Below are positions 25,106 to 33,245 of a DNA stretch of 64,000 bases, one piece after another (position 1 is the stretch's first letter; every line of letters begins with the position of its first letter). A program made the position numbers and the translations under genes. The notes below the pieces were generated by a model, which had not been told where the DNA came from, searched no databases, and saw only the letters and a program-made list of their open reading frames with translations. Source of the stretch: Thermoactinomyces vulgaris (GTDB lineage: Bacteria; Bacillota; Bacilli; Thermoactinomycetales; Thermoactinomycetaceae). The DNA is taken from the NCBI RefSeq assembly GCF_003688725.1, contig NZ_REFP01000009.1, positions 372,001 to 436,000 of the forward strand, read 5' to 3'.

Positions 25106-27505
25106 TTGCGACGCATTCAAAAAGCAGCAGTGTTGGGCGCAGGTGTCATGGGGGCATCGATCGCCGGGCATCTTGCGAATGTAGGAATTCCCACTTTGTT
25201 ACTGGACATTGTGCCGCGCGATTTGACGGAAAAGGAAAAGCAGAAAGGACTGACGCTTGAAGACCGGGCGGTTCGCAACCGTTTGGCTCAGGCCGGGAAA
25301 GACCGTTTGTTCAAGGAAAAGCCATCTCCGCTTTATACGAAGGAAGCGGCTGAACGGATAGAAATCGGAAACATGGAAGACGATTTTGACCGCTTGTCCG
25401 AGGTGGACTGGGTGATCGAAGTCGTTGTGGAAAATTTGGAAATTAAACAAGATTTGTTCAAGCGCCTGGAAAATGTTTGGAAACCGGGCATTGTGGTCAG
25501 TTCCAACACTTCGGGCATTTCCATCAATAAGATGGTGGAGGGCCGTTCCGAAGAGTTCCGGAAGCATTTTTTGGGGACGCACTTTTTTAACCCCCCGCGC
25601 TATATGAAATTGTTGGAGATTATTCCAAATGAAAAGACCGATCCTGCTATTGTCGAAGGCATGAAGTCTTTTGCCGAGGAGGTTCTGGGCAAAGGGGTGG
25701 TCATATGCAAGGATACCCCCAACTTTATTGCAAACCGCATCGGAACTTACGGGCTTCAAGTCACGTTAGAGGCGATGGAGGAAATGGATCTCGGACCGGC
25801 TGAAGTGGACGCGATCACCGGACGTGCCATGGGGCGGCCCAAAAGCGCCACCTTCCGTACCCTGGATCTGGTGGGATTGGATACGTTTGTCCATGTGGCA
25901 AACAATGTGAGAGAAAATGTGGATGATCCGGAGGAAAAAGCCGCTTTTGAGGTTTCTCCCCTCCTGAAAAAAATGGTGGAAAACGGGTGGCTCGGTGAAA
26001 AGAGCGGCCAAGGATTTTATAAACGGGTGAAAACGGAAAAAGGAAAAGAGATCTTGGTCTTAAATCCGAAAACGCTTACTTATGAACCGCGCCAAAAACT
26101 GAAAGCCCCTTCACTGGAAGCGAGCAAACGGGCAAAAGGGCTGCCGAAAAAATTGCGAGCTCTGGTTTATGCCGATGATGTTGCCGGAAAATTGGCTTGG
26201 ACTATCACGAAAAAAGTGCTTCTTTATTCCGCTGCCCGTCTGGAAGAAATCGCCGATGACATCACCAGTGTGGATCGTGCGATGAAATGGGGATTCAACT
26301 GGGATTTGGGGCCGTTTGAAATGTGGGATGCCGTCGGGCTTGAAGAATCCGTCAACCGGATGCGCGAAGAAGGAGAAACCATCCCGCAATGGGTGGAAGA
26401 GATGCTTCAGTCCGGAAAAACCGCTTTCTATCAAACGGAAGACGGAAAAACCCGGGTGTTAGCGATTGGCGGCAAGTATGAAGAAGTAAAAGAGCATCAA
26501 AAAGCGATCTCTTTGGCCCGCTTGAAAGAACAAGGGAAGAAAATCTTCGGAAACCGGGGAGCCTCCCTGATTGACCTGGGCGATGACATTGCTTGTCTGG
26601 AAATCCATTCCCCCAAACAAGCACTGGGGCCGGAAGTGATCAGCATGATCAACAAATCGGTCAAAGAAGTGCGGAAGAATTACCGGGGACTCGTCATCAG
26701 TGCGGAAGCGCCCAACTTCTGTGTCGGCGCCAACCTGATGATGCTCTTAATGGAAGCCCAAGATTACAACTGGCCGGAAATCGATTTGATTGTTCATCAG
26801 TTCCAGCAAGCCATGGGCTCTTTGCGGACCCTTGAGAAACCGGTCGTTGCCGCACCTTATGGCATGGCGTTGGGCGGCGGCGTTGAGGTGTGCTTGCCGT
26901 GTGACCGGATTCAGGCAGCGGGAGAAACCTATATGGGGCTGGTTGAAGTCGGTGTCGGTTTGATTCCGGGCGGTGGCGGCAACAGCGAAATGTTGCTCCG
27001 CTTCACCGAAGGCGTGGATCCCAAAGACCGGATTTCTTTGCAGCCTCTGGTGAATCACATCTTTATGACCATCGGGCAAGCCAAGGTGTCAACCAGCGGT
27101 GAAGATGCCCGTAAATATAAATTCATCCGTCCGTATGACGGTATTACCGTCAACAAAGATCATTTGATTTACGATGCAAAACAAGTGGCGCTGGGACTTT
27201 ACAACGCAGGTTATAAAGCGCCTCAACCGCGTAAAATCCCGGTGGTCGGGGAAACGGGATACAACACGCTGAAACTCGGGGCTTACGGTCTCTTGAAGTC
27301 GGGATATATCAGTGAGCATGACTACAAAATTGCAAGCAAACTGGCTTTTGTTCTGTCCGGAGGAAATGTGCCGGAAGGAACGCTGGTGGATCAGCAATAT
27401 CTGTTGGATCTCGAACGGGAAGCCTTTTTGAGTTTGATCGGAGAACCCAAAACCCAACAAAGAATGCAACATATGTTGGCCAAAGGAAAGCCTCTTCGCA
27501 ACTAA
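25106..27505 (+). CDS. fadN: 3-hydroxyacyl-CoA dehydrogenase / enoyl-CoA hydratase
   Basis: 799 residues, FadN type. The NAD-binding domain comes first (GAGVMG at 11-16, HFFNPPRYMKLLEI, DTPNFIANRIG), followed by a second dehydrogenase C-terminal unit and an enoyl-CoA hydratase/isomerase domain at about 490-700 (SAEAPNFCVGANL, YGMALGGGVEV). It carries the two middle steps of beta-oxidation. TTG 25106 follows GGAGGAG. First gene of fadN-fadA-fadE, with the FadR operator just upstream. Confidence 0.95.
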   Translation: MRRIQKAAVLGAGVMGASIAGHLANVGIPTLLLDIVPRDLTEKEKQKGLTLEDRAVRNRLAQAGKDRLFKEKPSPLYTKEAAERIEIGNMEDDFDRLSEVDWVIEVVVENLEIKQDLFKRLENVWKPGIVVSSNTSGISINKMVEGRSEEFRKHFLGTHFFNPPRYMKLLEIIPNEKTDPAIVEGMKSFAEEVLGKGVVICKDTPNFIANRIGTYGLQVTLEAMEEMDLGPAEVDAITGRAMGRPKSATFRTLDLVGLDTFVHVANNVRENVDDPEEKAAFEVSPLLKKMVENGWLGEKSGQGFYKRVKTEKGKEILVLNPKTLTYEPRQKLKAPSLEASKRAKGLPKKLRALVYADDVAGKLAWTITKKVLLYSAARLEEIADDITSVDRAMKWGFNWDLGPFEMWDAVGLEESVNRMREEGETIPQWVEEMLQSGKTAFYQTEDGKTRVLAIGGKYEEVKEHQKAISLARLKEQGKKIFGNRGASLIDLGDDIACLEIHSPKQALGPEVISMINKSVKEVRKNYRGLVISAEAPNFCVGANLMMLLMEAQDYNWPEIDLIVHQFQQAMGSLRTLEKPVVAAPYGMALGGGVEVCLPCDRIQAAGETYMGLVEVGVGLIPGGGGNSEMLLRFTEGVDPKDRISLQPLVNHIFMTIGQAKVSTSGEDARKYKFIRPYDGITVNKDHLIYDAKQVALGLYNAGYKAPQPRKIPVVGETGYNTLKLGAYGLLKSGYISEHDYKIASKLAFVLSGGNVPEGTLVDQQYLLDLEREAFLSLIGEPKTQQRMQHMLAKGKPLRN

Positions 27506-27527
27506 CATTTGAAAAGGGGGAGAAAAT

Positions 27528-28709
27528 ATGCGCGAAGCAGTCATTGTGGCCGGCGCCCGTACTGCGGTGGGAAAAGCGGGAAAAGGGAGCTTGCGCAATT
27601 ACCGGCCGGATGAAATGGCCGCAGCTGTTGTTTCGGATCTGATGCGGCGTGTTCCTCAGGTGGATCCCAAGGAAGTGGAAGATGTGATCTTGGGATGTGC
27701 GTTTCCTGAGGGAGAGCAAGGGATGAACCTTGCGAGAATCGTCGCTTTGAGGGCGGGACTTCCCACGGAGGTTCCGGGAATGACCGTGAATCGCTTCTGT
27801 TCTTCCGGCCTGCAAACCATTGCCATTGCGGCGGAAAAAATTATGTGCGGATTTGCCGACATCATGATCGCCGGCGGTGTCGAAAGCATGAGTATGGTGC
27901 CGATGGGCGGATATAAACCGGCGCCCAACCCCTATCTGATGGAACATTTGCCGGAAACCTACATGTCCATGGGGCATACGGCGGAAGAAGTGGCAAAGCG
28001 GTACAACGTGACAAGAGAAGATCAGGACCGTTTTGCCCTGGCCAGCCACCAAAAGGCGGCGGCAGCCATCAAAGCGGGGAAATTTAAAGATGAAATCGTT
28101 CCGTTGACCGTGAAGGAACATTTCTTTGATGAAAACGGAAAACTGCAAGTCAAAGAGCGGGTCTTTGACACTGATGAAGGCGTTCGTCCCGACACCAATC
28201 TGGAAGTGCTTGGGAAATTGCGTCCGGTTTTCCACGTGAACGGAACGGTGACCGCGGGGAACTCTTCGCAAACGAGTGACGGAGCGGCCGCTGTGATGAT
28301 CATGTCCCGTGAAAAAGCCGAGGAACTGGGTGTGAAACCGCTGGCGATTTTCCGCGGATTCACCCTGGGCGGGGTGGATCCGGATGTCATGGGAATCGGT
28401 CCGGTGGCAGCCGTCCCCAAATTGCTTGAAAAAACGGGCATTCGCCTTGAGGACATCGATTTGATTGAGCTGAATGAAGCCTTTGCTTCCCAATCGGTGG
28501 CCGTGATCCGGGAGTTGGGACTGGATCACGAGAAGGTGAATGTCAATGGAGGCGCCATTGCCTTGGGCCATCCCCTGGGATGTTCCGGAGCGAAATTGAC
28601 CGTTTCCATCTTGGGAGAACTGGAACGGCGCAATCTTCGTTACGGGCTTGTCACCATGTGTATCGGCGGCGGCATGGGAGCTGCGGGCATTGTGGAACGG
28701 GTAAGCTGA
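27528..28709 (+). CDS. fadA: Acetyl-CoA C-acyltransferase (3-ketoacyl-CoA thiolase)
   Basis: 393 residues. Catalytic residues are visible: Cys91 ([10 protein letters not shown]) forms the acyl-enzyme, His348 ([11 protein letters not shown]) and Cys378 (CIGGGMGAA) act in deprotonation. Cleaves 3-ketoacyl-CoA in beta-oxidation. AAAAGGGGGAG precedes the ATG, 22 bases after fadN. Confidence 0.96.
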   Translation: MREAVIVAGARTAVGKAGKGSLRNYRPDEMAAAVVSDLMRRVPQVDPKEVEDVILGCAFPEGEQGMNLARIVALRAGLPTEVPGMTVNRFCSSGLQTIAIAAEKIMCGFADIMIAGGVESMSMVPMGGYKPAPNPYLMEHLPETYMSMGHTAEEVAKRYNVTREDQDRFALASHQKAAAAIKAGKFKDEIVPLTVKEHFFDENGKLQVKERVFDTDEGVRPDTNLEVLGKLRPVFHVNGTVTAGNSSQTSDGAAAVMIMSREKAEELGVKPLAIFRGFTLGGVDPDVMGIGPVAAVPKLLEKTGIRLEDIDLIELNEAFASQSVAVIRELGLDHEKVNVNGGAIALGHPLGCSGAKLTVSILGELERRNLRYGLVTMCIGGGMGAAGIVERVS

Positions 28710-28753
28710 CCCGGCCAATCCATCAGGTTTTAAATTAACGGGAGGGAAGAAAA

Positions 28754-30526
28754 ATGACAGATACAAAAGCAAAAGGCGGAGCTTATTTACTGGAGCAAAG
28801 AGATCCGGAAACCGTGTTTACCCCGGAAGATTTTACAGAAGAACATAAGATGATCGCCAAAACGACCGAAGACTTTGTCAAAGACAAAGTATGGCCGGTT
28901 TTGCCGGAAATTGAGAATCATCAATTTGAACATACCGTGCGTTTGTTGAAAGAAGCAGGAGATTTGGGACTCCTTGGTGCCGACGTGCCGGAGAAATATG
29001 AAGGGCTGGGGCTGGACAAAGTCAGTTCCAGTTTGATCACGGAGAAAATTTCTCTTGCCCGTTCTTTTGGTTTGTCCCACGGGGCGCATGTGGGGATCGG
29101 ATCCCTTCCGATTGTCTTTTTCGGAAATGAGGAACAAAAGAAAAAATATCTGCCGGATTTGGCCTCCGGACGGAAACTTTCCGCTTATGCCTTGACGGAA
29201 CCCAGTTCCGGATCAGATGCCCTGGGGGCAAAAACGACGGCGAAATTAAGCGATGACGGCAAATATTACATCTTAAACGGGGAGAAACAATGGATTACCA
29301 ACTCCGGCTTTGCCGATGTGTTTATCGTGTACGCCAAAGTGGATGGCGACAAGTTTACGGCGTTCATCGTGGAACGTGACTTCCCCGGTGTTTCTGTCGG
29401 GCCGGAAGAAAAGAAAATGGGGATCAAAGGTTCATCCACCCGCACCTTGATCCTGGAAGACGCCAAGGTTCCGGTGGAAAACCTGCTCGGAGAATTGGGT
29501 AAAGGGCACAAAATCGCCTTTAACATTTTGAATATCGGCCGTTACAAACTGGCCATCGGTACCGTGGGTTCCTCCAAACGGGCCATCGAGATCTCGGCGC
29601 AATACGCCAATGAACGGAAACAATTTAAAGTCCCGATTTCTAAATTTGGCCTCATTCGCGAAAAATTGGCCAACATGGCGACAAAAGTGTATGCTTCGGA
29701 AAGCTTGGCGTACCGGATTGCGGGAATGTTTGACGCCAACCTGGAAGGAGTGGAAAACGCGGAAGGTTCCGTGGTGGCCAATGCGATCGGAGATTTGGCG
29801 ATCGAATGTTCCGTGTCGAAAGTGTTCGGTTCCGAAGTGCTCGATTATGTGGTGGATGAAGGGGTACAAATTCATGGCGGTTACGGTTTCATGAATGAGT
29901 ACGAGATTGAAAACATGTATCGCGATTCCCGGATCAACCGCATTTTTGAAGGAACCAACGAAATTAACCGTTTGATCATTCCGGCCACCTTGATGCGGAA
30001 AGCATTGAAAGGGGAATTGCCTTTCTTGCAAGCCGCGCAAGACCTGCAAGAAGAATTGTTGACCATGATGCCGTACTTCCCGGATGAAGATGCTCCGGTC
30101 TTGGAAGCTGAAGAACATTATGTGGAAAATGCGAAGAAAATCTTCTTGATGGTCGCCGGACTGGCCACGCAAAAATACGGTGAGAAAATGCAGAAAGAAC
30201 AAGAGTTGTTGCGTGACCTGGCGGATATCGCCATCGAAACCTTTGCCATGGAGAGTGCTTTGTTGCGCACGAAAAAAGCCATTCTTAAAAATGGTGAAGA
30301 AAATGAACAAGCCAAAATCGATTACACCGTGGCCTTCATCTATGATTCGATGCAAAAAGTGGATGCACTGGCCCGCCATGCTTTGGCAGCCATCGAAGAA
30401 GGCGATGTCCTGCGCACACAACTTTCGGTATTGAAAAAGCTGACCCGGATTCAACCGGTAAACGAAGTGGAACTGAAACGCCGGATTGCCGCCCGGATCA
30501 TCGATGCCGAGAAATATGTGGTTTAA
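28754..30526 (+). CDS. fadE: Acyl-CoA dehydrogenase
   Basis: 590 residues, longer than the standard ~380 because of a C-terminal helical extension (from about 410), as in B. subtilis FadE. FAD-binding and substrate motifs include YALTEPSSGSDALGAKTTA, MGIKGSSTRTL, the helix QIHGGYGFMNEYEIE and the catalytic Glu in FEGTNEINR. Catalyses the first oxidation of beta-oxidation, passing electrons to ETF. GGAGGGAAG precedes the ATG. Last gene of the fad operon. Confidence 0.95.
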   Translation: MTDTKAKGGAYLLEQRDPETVFTPEDFTEEHKMIAKTTEDFVKDKVWPVLPEIENHQFEHTVRLLKEAGDLGLLGADVPEKYEGLGLDKVSSSLITEKISLARSFGLSHGAHVGIGSLPIVFFGNEEQKKKYLPDLASGRKLSAYALTEPSSGSDALGAKTTAKLSDDGKYYILNGEKQWITNSGFADVFIVYAKVDGDKFTAFIVERDFPGVSVGPEEKKMGIKGSSTRTLILEDAKVPVENLLGELGKGHKIAFNILNIGRYKLAIGTVGSSKRAIEISAQYANERKQFKVPISKFGLIREKLANMATKVYASESLAYRIAGMFDANLEGVENAEGSVVANAIGDLAIECSVSKVFGSEVLDYVVDEGVQIHGGYGFMNEYEIENMYRDSRINRIFEGTNEINRLIIPATLMRKALKGELPFLQAAQDLQEELLTMMPYFPDEDAPVLEAEEHYVENAKKIFLMVAGLATQKYGEKMQKEQELLRDLADIAIETFAMESALLRTKKAILKNGEENEQAKIDYTVAFIYDSMQKVDALARHALAAIEEGDVLRTQLSVLKKLTRIQPVNEVELKRRIAARIIDAEKYVV

Positions 30527-30537
30527 TCGGCGTTTTC

Positions 30538-30571
30538 AGGCTGTTGACAAAATCGTCAACAGCCTTTTTTT
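30538..30571 (+). terminator. Terminator of the fad operon
   Basis: AGGCTGTTGAC / GTCAACAGCCT, an 11-bp stem followed by seven T residues. Confidence 0.93.
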
Positions 30572-30587
30572 ATTGAAAAATTTCCTT

Positions 30588-30722
30588 TCATGTCTTTTCA
30601 ATGACGGTTTCGTCCTGAAGCAGATGTTCGCTTTGCTCCGGGGAAGGCAGGTGAACGAGGAAACGTCTTCCGCCATGAACGTGCGTTTGAAATTCAGCGG
30701 CTTTCAGGAATTTTATATCCAA
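30588..30722 (-). CDS. Possible small protein or gene remnant (44 codons)
   Basis: A minus-strand frame from TTG 30722 to TGA encodes LDIKFLKAAEFQTHVHGGRR and ends with ETVIEKT. The amino-acid use looks protein-like, but no ribosome site lies before the TTG; an AAGGGGG about 45 bases upstream would suit a start in another frame, which suggests a frameshifted remnant. No family recognised. The fadE terminator is just beyond its end. Confidence 0.3.
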   Translation of the reverse strand: MDIKFLKAAEFQTHVHGGRRFLVHLPSPEQSEHLLQDETVIEKT

Positions 30723-30809
30723 ATATTTTTTATTATTTCTATATGATGAATCGGAATCAAATCCCCCTTTTGCATGTGTGAAGAAGAAAAGGGGAACGAA
30801 AGGGAAGGG

Positions 30810-31196
30810 TTAAAAAACCTCTTTTTTGCCAAGAAATTTAAAAAACCAGCGATGGTAAAACCATTCGATGACGGCATAGAGGATCCCGGCGGTCAAGGAA
30901 ATTTGAAAAAGCGGCACTTGGTTGATTTTAAAGTTTTTGGTGCCGATATCCATATCAAAAAAGTAAGTCCCGATGAACCAAACAATGAGAAAACTTAACA
31001 AGGCATCCGACAGAGTGGTGAACATATTCCCCATTTTCGGCAGCAAAAAGAAATCCCCCAGATATCCGGCCAATGCAAGAACAATGCTGACAAACAGAAT
31101 CGATTTATAATCAATGTCGTAAATCAATCCCAACGTAAGGTAGAGAAGCAAAGTGACATAGATAAACTTGATGATCAGATGGTAAGTATGATTCAA
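30810..31196 (-). CDS. DUF2512 (YndM-type) membrane protein
   Basis: 128 residues with four hydrophobic helices (HLIIKFIYVTLLLYLTLGLI, ILFVSIVLALAGYLGDFFLL, LSDALLSFLIVWFIGTYFF, LFQISLTAGILYAVIEWFYH), the layout of the DUF2512/YndM family of Bacillales. Function unknown. Start is TTG 31196 with AAGGAG eight bases before it. Single gene between the fad region and a hydrolase gene on the same strand. Confidence 0.82.
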   Translation of the reverse strand: MNHTYHLIIKFIYVTLLLYLTLGLIYDIDYKSILFVSIVLALAGYLGDFFLLPKMGNMFTTLSDALLSFLIVWFIGTYFFDMDIGTKNFKINQVPLFQISLTAGILYAVIEWFYHRWFFKFLGKKEVF

Positions 31197-31262
31197 CGCG
31201 CAAGCTCCTTTCCGGTTTTTTGTTATTATTTCACCGCCATAAACACCTATGCATGCGATGGA

Positions 31263-32042
31263 TCAATCGGTGGTTTCATACAGCGCCAGCCACGCGCGGA
31301 CGGCTTGATTGAGTTGCCGTGCAGCTCGGGTGATTAAGTGATGCGGCTTGTGGTTCAGCGGAAAATGAGTGGAATTGGGCAGGTTTTTGGTGAGAACTTC
31401 GGTATATTTGCGGAACCGGTCATTCCGGGTTCCCGAGAAAACCAAAACAGGTGCCTGAATGCCCGGCAGGAGCTTGGTGCCGTTAAATGTTTGGCTGTAT
31501 TGAAAGTATTGCTTGATGTTTTCCGGGTTTCCCACGCGGGCTGCGGCATGGAGATAAGAAAACATTTTGCGGCTGCCGGCGTTGGCCATGCAAATGCCCC
31601 GTGACAAAAACGGAAAGCCGATGCGGTTGCACAAAGCCACAGCCAGATCCAATTCCGCTTGGATGATCGGATCGGATATTTCTGAAAGCGCACTGATTAA
31701 GATTCCGCCCAAAAATCGTTCGGGGTGGCGATGCAAGGCGTTTAACGCCACGCTTCCACCTGTGGAATACCCGGCCAGATAAGCTTTTTCGATTTGCAAG
31801 TGATCCATCAGGCGGCAAAGATCCTGGATGATTAACGGATAGGTCACCGGCTGGCGCGACGGGCCGCTGAATCCATGGCCGCGAACGTCAAAAAGGATCA
31901 GTTGATAACGGTGTTTCAAATCTTCTTTCTGATATCGGAAGACGCGGCTGGTGATCAGCGGAGGATGGATAAAAATGATGGCAGGGCCGTTTCCTTCCGA
32001 TTCGTAGTAAAGCCGGGTTCCGCCGCAATCCAAAAAGGGCAT
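31263..32042 (-). CDS. Alpha/beta hydrolase
   Basis: 259 residues. Nucleophile Ser93 in GYSTGG, oxyanion-loop region IFIHPPL, acid candidate Asp in SGTRNDRF, and a C-terminal His in FPLNHKPHH. Resembles the esterase/lipase-like hydrolases of Bacillales; substrate unknown. AAGGAGGCG lies upstream of the ATG. Soluble, no signal peptide. Confidence 0.85.
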   Translation of the reverse strand: MPFLDCGGTRLYYESEGNGPAIIFIHPPLITSRVFRYQKEDLKHRYQLILFDVRGHGFSGPSRQPVTYPLIIQDLCRLMDHLQIEKAYLAGYSTGGSVALNALHRHPERFLGGILISALSEISDPIIQAELDLAVALCNRIGFPFLSRGICMANAGSRKMFSYLHAAARVGNPENIKQYFQYSQTFNGTKLLPGIQAPVLVFSGTRNDRFRKYTEVLTKNLPNSTHFPLNHKPHHLITRAARQLNQAVRAWLALYETTD

Positions 32043-32206
32043 TTTTTTTCGCCTCCTTCGCTTGTTGGCTTTATTTTGGCAAGAAGCTGGAAAAAGTATG
32101 AGAAAAATGCCCGCAATGGTGGCAGGATTTTGGGGGCGCCGGAGGGAAGATTAAGCAAAACCGGGTTTGCTTGTACAAGCCGGGAATGAAAGAAAACCGC
32201 AATTTT

Positions 32207-32268
32207 GATATTTTTGTCAAAATATCGACAAATTGCAGGGATATTTTTGACAAAAATTTCTATATAAT
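32207..32268 (+). promoter_or_regulatory. Cluster of Spo0A-box-like sites with a -10 element
   Basis: Three sites fit the 0A box TTTGTCRAA: TTTGTCAAA (32213-32221, exact), the minus-strand match of ATCGACAAA (32224-32232, 8 of 9), and the minus-strand match of TTTGACAAA (32246-32254, exact). A TATAAT follows at 32263-32268 but the nearest TTGACA is only 10 bases away, too close to be its -35. This fits a Spo0A-dependent promoter for the coiled-coil gene at 32310. The AT-rich context raises the chance of coincidence. Confidence 0.45.
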
Positions 32269-32309
32269 GGAAGAAACAAAGGCAGAGTCAGAGATGGAGC
32301 TGATCGGCG

Positions 32310-32648
32310 ATGGAAGAATTGCAATCTTTGTTGCATGCGGTGATGGAACGGATTGACATGCAGTCTGCAAGCATTGAACAGATCAAAACGGATATCTCGG
32401 ATTTAAAAAAGAATTTGAACAAGGTGGAGCAAAAAGTCGACCGGATCGAATCGCACGTCAACGGAATGAAACAAATGGTGGGAATGATCAAAGAGGAACT
32501 TTCCTCTATCGACCGCTCAAAGGAGAGGCTGGATCAGGTTCTGATTGAGGAAGAAAATTGGCAGGAACAGATCACACAGGCTTTGGCCTTATGTTCCAAA
32601 GAAAAGAAGAATCAGCTTAAAAACATCATTGATCAGCATGTAGGGTAA
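32310..32648 (+). CDS. Small coiled-coil protein of unknown function
   Basis: 112 residues, almost entirely heptad-repeat helix (SASIEQIKTDISDLKKNLNK, EQKVDRIESHVNGMKQMVGM), ending in a short basic helix. Predicted to form a cytoplasmic coiled-coil dimer or trimer. ATG 32310 is preceded by GATGGAGC. The upstream region holds three Spo0A-box-like sites, so expression around sporulation onset is possible. No named family. Confidence 0.75.
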   Translation: MEELQSLLHAVMERIDMQSASIEQIKTDISDLKKNLNKVEQKVDRIESHVNGMKQMVGMIKEELSSIDRSKERLDQVLIEEENWQEQITQALALCSKEKKNQLKNIIDQHVG

Positions 32649-32740
32649 GCCCGGACACGTTGTTTGGGTTTTTTCTTTGTTTTGAATCGGTGTTATAATG
32701 GATACGATCTGAAGTGCCCCTTGATAAAGGAGGAAGCAAA

Positions 32741-33007
32741 GTGAGCATCAATGGTGTGGAATGGCTGCTGATATTTGTGGTGGCACTCATTTTGTTTGGT
32801 CCGAAGAAACTGCCGGAATTGGGACGAGCCCTTGGGAAATCGCTTCGAGAATTTAAAAAGGCCACCAGCGGGGTTTTAAGCGAAGAAGATTCGGGACAAG
32901 GAGCAGAGGCCAAGCCGGATGCACCCAAAGCGGAAAATGCCAAGACCGAAAATCCGAAGGCGGAAACCCAAACCGTGAAAGACGAAACAAAAACACCCAG
33001 CCTCTAA
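32741..33007 (+). CDS. tatA: Sec-independent protein translocase TatA/TatE
   Basis: 88 residues: one N-terminal membrane helix ([20 protein letters not shown]) with the [14 protein letters not shown] hinge that defines TatA, then an amphipathic helix and a long Ala/Pro/Lys/Glu tail. Forms the pore for folded twin-arginine substrates. GTG 32741 follows AAAGGAGG. No tatC gene adjoins it, so its partner is encoded elsewhere. Confidence 0.93.
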   Translation: MSINGVEWLLIFVVALILFGPKKLPELGRALGKSLREFKKATSGVLSEEDSGQGAEAKPDAPKAENAKTENPKAETQTVKDETKTPSL

Positions 33008-33030
33008 AGACCAGAGGTGGGTGTTTTTTT
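32991..33030 (+). terminator. Terminator of tatA
   Basis: AACACCCA-GCCTCT / AGAGGT-GGGTGTT stem beginning within the last tatA codons and followed by seven T residues. Confidence 0.9.
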
Positions 33031-33041
33031 GCTGTTTCCGT

Positions 33042-33239
33042 TCAGCAACAGCGGCGGATGTCGCCGCTTCCGTATCGTTCATCGATGGCCTGGCGGTAAA
33101 ATTCGGCTCTTGTCATCGGGATTTGGTCCGGATGATGTTTTTTAAGGTGCTCAAGATATCGGTTGTAATTGGGGACACCGGCCATTTCATTTAAATAAAA
33201 AGCAATGGCCCGGCAGGATTTTTTGATCCATTTCACCAT
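33042..33239 (-). CDS. YbdD/YjiX family protein (DUF466), CstA partner
   Basis: 65 residues with the family pattern: NYNRYLEHLKKHHPDQIPMT followed by RAEFYRQAIDERYG and a Cys-Cys end. Members are encoded directly after cstA in many bacteria and are needed for pyruvate uptake with the CstA/BtsT transporter in Enterobacteria. Its ribosome site AAGGGGTGA overlaps the cstA stop codon, so the two are coupled. Confidence 0.88.
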   Translation of the reverse strand: MVKWIKKSCRAIAFYLNEMAGVPNYNRYLEHLKKHHPDQIPMTRAEFYRQAIDERYGSGDIRRCC

Positions 33240-33245
33240 TCAAAT

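Noticed and set aside
27309-28772. 487-codon minus-strand frame opposite fadA and flanks
   Set aside because: Antisense shadow of well-supported fad genes, His/Phe-rich translation with no motif and no ribosome site.
32247-32268. TTGACA and TATAAT as an ordinary sigma-A promoter
   Set aside because: The hexamers are only 10 bases apart, which cannot work as a -35/-10 pair.
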